DNA of 64,000 bases. Origin: Rosa chinensis (lineage: Eukaryota > Streptophyta > Magnoliopsida > Rosales > Rosaceae). This document shows, piece by piece, positions 57,900-64,000 of this stretch. The notes beneath the pieces were generated by a model, which worked only from the letters and a program-made list of their open reading frames with translations, was not told the origin of the DNA and did no database searches. The translations under genes and the position numbers were made by a program. Each line of letters opens with the position of its first letter. Within the stretch, counting starts at the first letter, position 1. Where the stretch lies: the NCBI RefSeq assembly GCF_002994745.2, contig NC_037093.1, positions 42,760,384-42,824,383 on the forward strand. Reading direction: 5' to 3'.

Positions 57900-58595
57900 T
57901 AAAAGTCCCTGAAAGAATATAGGGTTGACATCCCTAATAGAAGGTGAAGGGTTAACGTTCCTGAAAGAAAGAATGAAGGATATAAGTCCATAAATGAAGC
58001 ATGGTACAAATGGTGCCACGAAAAAAAGGCACAAAGGTGCCAGGAGGAAAATCCCAAGATGAAGATGAAGATGGCACAATGGTATCAAGTTGACAAGGCT
58101 CCCTAAAGGCATAATGGCACAATGGTGCAAAGAAGTTGACAAGACTCCCTAAAGTCACAATGGTGCAACAAATATTCGGTGAAAGTCCCAAAGAAAAGTA
58201 CTCTCTGGTGACCAAAGTCAATGAAGACAAAGACAAGTCGTCGGAGTTTGGTCACCAGGGAGTACTTTTCTTTGAGACTTTCACCGAATATTTGTTGCAC
58301 CATTGTGCCTTTAGGGAGTCTTGTCAACTTCTTTGCACCATTGTGCCATTATGCCTCTAGGGAGCCTTGTCAACTTGATACCATTGTGACATATATGCAT
58401 ATTCGTCTTCATCTTGGGACTTCTAGCACTTTTAGGGAGTATTTTCCTCTTGGAACCTTTGTGCCTTTTTTTCATGGCACCATTTGTACCATACTTCATT
58501 TAAGGACTTATACCCTTCATTCTTTCTTTCAGGGACATTAACCCTTCACCTTCTATTAGGGATGTCAACCCTATATTCTTTCAGCGATTTTAACC
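57900..58595. repeat. ~320-bp inverted repeat with 30-base loop
   Basis: Arm 57900-58217 is the inverse of 58248-58595. Paired words include GGTGACCAAA/TTTGGTCACC, GTTGACAAGACTCCCTAAAG with its complement, and AGGGTTGACATCCCTAATAG with its complement. The loop is 58218-58247. A further direct copy of the arm follows at 58609-58840. Confidence 0.88.
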
Positions 58596-58608
58596 CATCA
58601 TCCTTTGT

Positions 58609-58840
58609 GCCATGAAAAAAAGGCACAAAGGTGCCAAGAGGAAAATGCTCCCTGGAAGTGCTAGAAGTCCCAAGATGAAGATGAAGATGGCACAATGGTA
58701 TCAAGTTGACAAGGCTCCCTACAGGCATAATGGCGCAATGGTGCAAAGAAGTTGACAAGACTCCCTAAAGACACAATAGTGCAATAAAGATTGGGTGAAT
58801 CCCTGGTGACCAAAGTCGATGAAGACGAAGACAAGTCGGA
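58609..58840. repeat. Third copy of the inverted-repeat arm (direct)
   Basis: Repeats the 58015-58235 region in the same orientation (GGCACAAAGGTGCCA, GGTATCAAGTTGACAAGGCT, GAAGTTGACAAGACTCCCTA). This gives an arm, inverted arm, arm order. Confidence 0.85.
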
Positions 58841-59206
58841 GTTCATGGAATCTCCAAGAGGCATGAAGGCCTTAAACTATTGGTGAGCTATGAAATGATC
58901 TCACATAGAAAGGAGAGAAGAAAGTTCTCTAAGTATTGAAGGAGGAAAAGCTAGCTCCCAAGATCCGAAGTGACTAGAAAAGTGTCACTAAAGCCACGCA
59001 AATCAAGGCTAGGTGTTGGTATTGTGTGCAGAAGATTTCAGTAATATTCTTGCTGTGTGAAGACAAGTATAAGAATGACGGTGATGCATGTCAAAGAGAC
59101 AATTAAGCAAGTTGAAGAAAGAAGGGATTGAGTCATTGACGGTGACCATGAAGATGTGAAGGCAAGAATCATGATGAAGTACTTGAAGTAAGAGTAATTC
59201 TAAATT

Positions 59207-59215
59207 AAGGGAGGA
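59207..59215 (+). other. Polypurine tract
   Basis: AAGGGAGGA immediately precedes the 3' LTR. Confidence 0.8.
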
Positions 59216-59642
59216 TGTTAGAAATAACATTAATTTAGAATTATGTTGAGAGTTATGGTGAAAATAATGGTGAGAATCATGATGAGAATAATGGTGAGAG
59301 TTAGTGACTTCATAAGTTATGGGAGTTATGAAGGTTATTAATGTAACGGTCTAAGGTTATTAATGTAACGGTCTAATACTTATATCCGTTGTAATTGTCA
59401 TACTTATGACATTGTCTAGTGTAGAACTATATAAGTAGGCTAGTCTAGTTGAATAATGTGTGTAGAGGAGTATTTTGTCGATACTTTATTATCAGGTATT
59501 TTGAGAGTCTCCTCCATATCTCTCTCTAGGAGCTCTGTACATGCCTTTGGGCTGTATATCTCTCATATCATGTTTCATTCATGCATATATCTCCCTACCT
59601 AAAATTAGTTTTTCATATTTACGCTTCCGCTGATATCCAACA
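59216..59642 (+). repeat. 3' LTR of the non-autonomous element
   Basis: 427 bases. It differs from the 5' LTR by small indels, including a duplicated GGTTATTAATGTAACGGTCTA (59333-59371) and scattered substitutions. Confidence 0.9.
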
Positions 59643-59948
59643 ATTTTTACTAAGCAAACGTGAACAAACCGTTCATATAAATATAAATGGTTGAGGACTT
59701 ATTTTGAGTATGAAAAATACTCATAAAGAACATCCCATTGGGATCTTATACAAACTTTTGTCAAAGGTTACATAAGAAATAGCAATAGAACAGAAATTAT
59801 TGCTTCCAAAGACGTACAATTTTGTTGGACATTTTGACCTATTGCTGATATATATTTAACATATTGTTATAACGTATGTATATATCCTAATAATAACATA
59901 TATAATAAGCTTGGTTCGGAAGTAATTTATTTCCAAAATTAACAATTA
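59643..59948. other. 3' flank of transporter gene 2
   Basis: AATAAA on the - strand at 59926-59931 lies 18 bases after the stop codon and is a possible, rather close, poly(A) signal. Nothing else seen. Confidence 0.4.
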
Positions 59949-62699
59949 CTAGGGCTTGAAGAAATTGGCATTTAGACCTTTCTGAGCTAAATTCCATGCT
60001 GCTGCAACCACTAAAACAACACTCAAAACCAGTCCCAAACATCCAAGGCCCACGTTAATACACCACATTAAACCTTTCGGCTTCGGTTTCTTGAGTGTGA
60101 TCCACATGAAACACGGATAAGCATAAGCCATAGGCAATGTCAAACCTCCAATTAGAGGTGCCAGGCTTACGAAGAATGGAAAGGTCACCGCTATAAAGAA
60201 TGCCACTCCTCCAAACAAAAAACGGAAAGCTACTCGAAGCCATCTTGGACACGGCTTGTTCTTCCTCATAGTGTACTTCATCTCCAAGTTGTCAAAGGCT
60301 ACCATGCCATAGATTTGAAATGTGCTTAAGCAGTGTATTATTACAAGAATGCAGATTACTCCCAGAACATACCTTGAGTTGTTATTGTGTCCAGGTAGTT
60401 GTGCAGCTGAGCCTAGTATTGCAGATATTGATAAAACTGATGAGGAGGGTACCTGCATAATCAAAAGACATGCTGTGATCAAATGCAAACGATTTGAGTA
60501 GTGAGTTAATTACTTACTGAAAGGAGGAATTGGTATTACCTTGTTTCCATGTGCCCAAAATCCAGCTATGGCTAGAAGAAGCAAGCATATGGCAATGATA
60601 GCATACGATATAATCACCCCTCTCCACATTCGCTTATGAATTGGGTGTTTTGGCTCTGATGGCAATGTTCCCTGCATCAGTGAAAAACGTTAGCCTTACA
60701 TGGATGCATGGCAAACTCAAACAACTTCATGCATAGTAATTATTGTTGAAGAAAAAAGGTTTTTTTTTTTTTTTTTTGCTACTCTATTCCTTTTTTTTTT
60801 ATTAGAGATTGATTTTCAACTCCACTTAACTTCATGCTCACACTCCACTTTTTAAAAAGTGAGTACGAGTGTTAAGTTTGTTAAAATGTGGAGTGCTAAA
60901 TCCTTGCTCTTTGATTAACTTAGTTCCCTAAGTACTCTAATATTTAGACAAAAATAAGGATGTATTTTAATATCTGGACAAAAAAAAATGATGTATTTTA
61001 ATATAGTAATATATGAAGGTACTTTTGTTATAATTACTGGGTGTACTTGACAAACCCTACTCTCTGGCATAACAGTGTATAGATCAGATTGCCAGATGGA
61101 TCAGCAACTTCATAGCCATATACAAAACTCTAATGATCTAACAGATGGAAAATCATTTCACAAAAAAGACTCACCTGTATTTCAAGAATGACGTTGTGAC
61201 CTCTGAATGCCAAAAACACAATCCCAATCGCATTCAGTATCCGACCAAATCTATCCATATTAGACTCCATTTCTGGTGGATTGTATGATATACCATTAGG
61301 TCTGCCCTTGCCAACTGAAATAGACCAGATGATGGTGCAATATACAATTGCTGTTATAGAACCAATCAAAGAGACCCAAGCTATGGAGTTCAAGTTGGGA
61401 AACTGAGCCACAATAATAGCCATGATCATGAACACCAAGAAGCACTCTGTGCCAGTCATTGGATGACAATAAGTAGTAGCCACATCGTTACACACGGTTT
61501 TGAAGAAAAGCTCCATTGTTAGACCTCCTGCGATAATAAGTTGGACACAAGCACCATTTGATAGATAGACCATCGGGAACATTACTAGCAACTTCCCTAG
61601 CTTTTGACCTGAAAAATTGAAAAAGAAGATTGTCAAACTTTAGATAGTATAATGTCTATATATAGACACCTAGTTTTTTTTAAAGGTATATAGACACCTA
61701 TTTGGTTCAGTATATTTTCTCCTTTGACATTATTAGCAAGTCCATTATCACTAATTACATCATAAATATATACATAATAAGCACACTCGTACTACGTACG
61801 ATAGTCTAAATCAATAATCGACAATAAACAGTAATGTTCATCTGTTCAGTAATTGAGTAAAAAAATTATATTCTCCGTTACCATTATCCCCTTAGATCTA
61901 GTTCCAACGGTGAAAATAATTATTATTAAGTTTGAGTTGTTTTATATTCTGCCCTTAGATCTGATTGAGCAAAAAAAATTTACTCAATTACTGAGCAAGT
62001 GAACATCACTCCTAGAATTATTTGTCATTTTTTTGGGATTATACGTGCTTAATTTAATTTACTGTCACAACTGATATATGTAGCTAATCTTGCTTGATTC
62101 TTTATAGAAAAACTTATATGAGATACTAACCGAAGGCTCTAATAGCAAGTTGGAGGTATCTACTATAACGAGTTCCGGTATCAGATTCGTGGGATAGTAC
62201 AAGGAGCCGTATAGTGTAGAGCTGCCATGCAAACGCTAGTAACAAGCATATACATCCCCATGCCCTGCAAACACATATGATGGACATTGTTATTAATTCG
62301 TTACATGATCGTTGTTATGTCATTACGTACATAGATCGATATATTCAACAAAGGATGTATAGAGTTAATATTATTTAGTTACCATCCAAGAGCGGCGAAT
62401 GCAACAGGGAGTGAAAGAGCTTGAGTCCCAATTCCTGAACAAAGTAGATGAAACGTCACGGAATAGGTACTGCCATTCCTGGATTCTGTGAGAGGCAGCC
62501 AAGCATCCTGCTTATCGAGTTCACCACCTACGCCTCCTGGATTTGTACCATCTTCGTTTGCACTGGAACTAATTGTCATGGGAATGACTAGAGCAGCAGA
62601 CCGTGAGCTTATACCCATGGCGGTGTTAAAGGAAGGGTCCATAGCTTGTGCTAAATGTAAATCTCCCATGTAGTTTGTTTCAATAACCACTTCTCCCAT
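59949..62699 (-). CDS. Lysine histidine transporter-like 8 (AATL1-type) amino-acid transporter, copy 2
   Basis: An AAAP-family amino-acid symporter of the plant membrane system and a paralogue of the gene at 11601-14520. Exons on the - strand are 62383-62699, 62131-62264, 61175-61608, 60540-60671 and 59949-60452. All introns are GT-AG, in the same phases as copy 1, giving 506 residues without interruption. DAWLPLTESRNG is near residue 65. Roughly ten membrane segments follow, with FRGHNVILEIQ at 285-295 and the C-terminus NANFFKP. An in-frame ATG at 62762 would add 21 basic residues. I prefer 62699 because the first residues then match copy 1 (M-x-EVV). Exon 5 is five codons longer than in copy 1. 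The transported amino acids are not readable from sequence. Confidence 0.9.
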
Positions 62700-62762
62700 G
62701 ACTGAAGTTTTTCTTGCTCTGCAAATTGTAAAACGCAAGCTTCGAAGTGATAGCTTGTACAA

Positions 62763-62790
62763 GAGAGAGAGAGAATTTTAGAGAGAAAAC
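62763..62790 (-). promoter_or_regulatory. CT-rich leader/initiator tract of transporter gene 2
   Basis: On the - strand CTCTCTCTCTC lies ~65 bases before the ATG, typical of plant Y-patch promoters and leaders. No good TATA box lies close by. A TATATATA at about 63027 is probably too far. Confidence 0.35.
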
Positions 62791-62847
62791 TGGTTTCTAT
62801 CACTGAAGCAATAGTCGCATAAAATGTGACGGTAAGCAGATGACTGA

Positions 62848-62853
62848 CACGTG
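62848..62853. promoter_or_regulatory. G-box CACGTG upstream of transporter gene 2
   Basis: CACGTG within GACACGTGTTG, ~150 bases upstream of the ATG. G-boxes bind bZIP and bHLH factors. Function here is untested. Confidence 0.4.
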
Positions 62854-64000
62854 TTGATCAGCTGTAGGGTAGTAGCAAGATTAGCACGCACAGTTACCTA
62901 ATTAGCTAACAAATTAACTAACTAATTAGGTTTGTCCTAACAAGTTCGAGAGCTGTAAGCCTGTCAGAAATGGACTATTAACAATCCGGAAAAGAGGCCT
63001 ATACTCTCAACACAAATTAGCTCGGGTATATATACCATCGTGGTGTGCGCATTGCATGACTTCAAACTTAATCACATTTACTTAATCAAGCCAAATATAT
63101 ATTCATACTGTTACTGTTTCCTGCACTTTGAGTAGAGCAATCGAATTTGGTTACTGTCATTCACCTAGGCATATTAACTCGATCTATTCGGTTGATTATT
63201 ACGCATTATAAAATGATCAACGAAGGCTTGCAAGAAGCCAGGTTGAAAGTGAGTAAAATTTTCAACTTTGCATGTTAGTGTGAAGGGACCCATCATTTTA
63301 GTGTTTGACGTAATGCACCAATTGATCTTTATTAAAAGAATATAACTGCACCAGAATGTGCTGTGTATGCAGGTCATTAAAAATGTATTAGTTAAATCTT
63401 ACTGCTGACGAGCCGTTAGAGACATTTCAATTTAATATTCAAATTGTGATCTAAGCAGTGATTGATCTCTAGTCGATCATTACTTGTCAACATGGTCAAT
63501 ATACATGGGAGTCCTTAACTAGAACACGGACTCTTGTGGCTGTAAATGAAAGCATATGATGATTCGATGAATTTCACTTCCTGTCGATTTCAAAAATGAC
63601 TCCGTGCAAAATGAGTCAAAAAATGTACACATACCGTATAGAGGGGAATATGCGTGTATCCTCTTCTAAAAGAGATTGATCAACTTTTGATTTCACAAAT
63701 GGTATAATTGCATGATCTGTAAAGCAGCCAGCATGTCGAATACCAAAATCCTACCTCAACACTATTTTCTACACTCACAGCATCAGCTACGTACTGTAAA
63801 TATAATATAAGGAAATGAAGGCTATTCCAATGACCAACAGTAAGCTAGAGACTTGAATTTGTTAAGAATCTACCATGATATGAAAAGATTTAGATGTAAA
63901 TGTAAAGTGTTTCCTACAAATTTTGTCAACTGTTTTAATTTATTTAATGTTAATGCTTAGGATCTAGATTATTTCATATCATAAATGGTAGACTGATTTA
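62854..64000. other. Upstream region of transporter gene 2, no other gene
   Basis: AT-rich sequence with only short chance ORFs. Confidence 0.4.

Larger units (their letters stand above)
56825..59642 (+). mobile_element. Complete non-autonomous LTR retrotransposon
   Basis: LTRs 56825-57225 and 59216-59642 start TGTTGGAAAT or TGTTAGAAAT and end GATATCCAACA. A perfect 5-bp duplication ATTTT flanks them (56820-56824 and 59643-59647). A primer-binding site for initiator Met tRNA and a polypurine tract are in place. The ~2 kb interior encodes no gag or pol, so it must depend on another element. Its end and LTR style resemble Copia. Confidence 0.92.

Noticed and set aside
57468..58142. 224-codon - strand ORF and overlapping Ser/Leu/Phe-rich ORFs
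   Set aside because: Low-complexity translation of GA/TG repeats and purine-rich DNA inside a non-autonomous LTR element; no domain seen.

Overview
The window is AT-rich plant nuclear DNA. It contains spliced genes with GT-AG introns, a Caulimoviridae-type endogenous virus, plant-type Copia, LINE, hAT, Mutator-like and Tourist elements, and many MITE-like hairpins. The general look suggests a eudicot, perhaps Rosaceae, but that is an inference without database support. Nothing bacterial is present: I see no CRISPR array, rRNA or functional tRNA.

Layout. 1-~7150: a decayed endogenous pararetrovirus on the + strand, with the order coiled coil, movement protein, coat protein with CCHC knuckle, a PHD-like finger, protease, reverse transcriptase, RNase H, a second ORF region, then a TATA promoter and AATAAA. 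~7.8-10.9 kb: a SINE-like repeat, two near-perfect hairpins and a broken LINE ORF1. 11.6-14.5 kb: an intact five-exon amino-acid transporter gene on the - strand (LHT8/AATL1-like). 15-24.7 kb: nested transposons, including a Mutator-like element containing a retroposon, a hairpin MITE containing another retroposon, a hAT element, LINE ends and microsatellites. 24.8-28.8 kb: a decayed LINE ORF2 on the - strand. 31.1 kb: a Tourist-like MITE. 32.4-38.8 kb: a Copia element with apparently identical LTRs but broken genes, inserted next to a fragment of a third LHT8-like gene. 39.3-41.5 kb: a long-TIR element and two more hairpin MITEs. 41.7-44.4 kb: a 2.7 kb solo LTR. 44.8-55.8 kb: an older Copia element on the - strand, split by a Mutator-like element and by a second insertion with a 9-bp target duplication. 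56.8-59.6 kb: a complete non-autonomous LTR element whose interior holds a ~320-bp inverted repeat. 59.9-62.7 kb: a second intact LHT8-like gene on the - strand.

How it fits together. The host content is a tandem family of LHT8-like amino-acid transporters in one orientation: two intact genes with identical intron phases and one exon-3 remnant between them. About 45 kb of nested transposable elements has since spread them apart. Boundaries marked by target-site duplications (ATTTT, TTAGT, CTATC, TTAACATAT, TTTCAAATA, CAATATGTG, two of 15-16 bp) were read directly from the sequence. Family names rest on recognised motifs and known duplication lengths.
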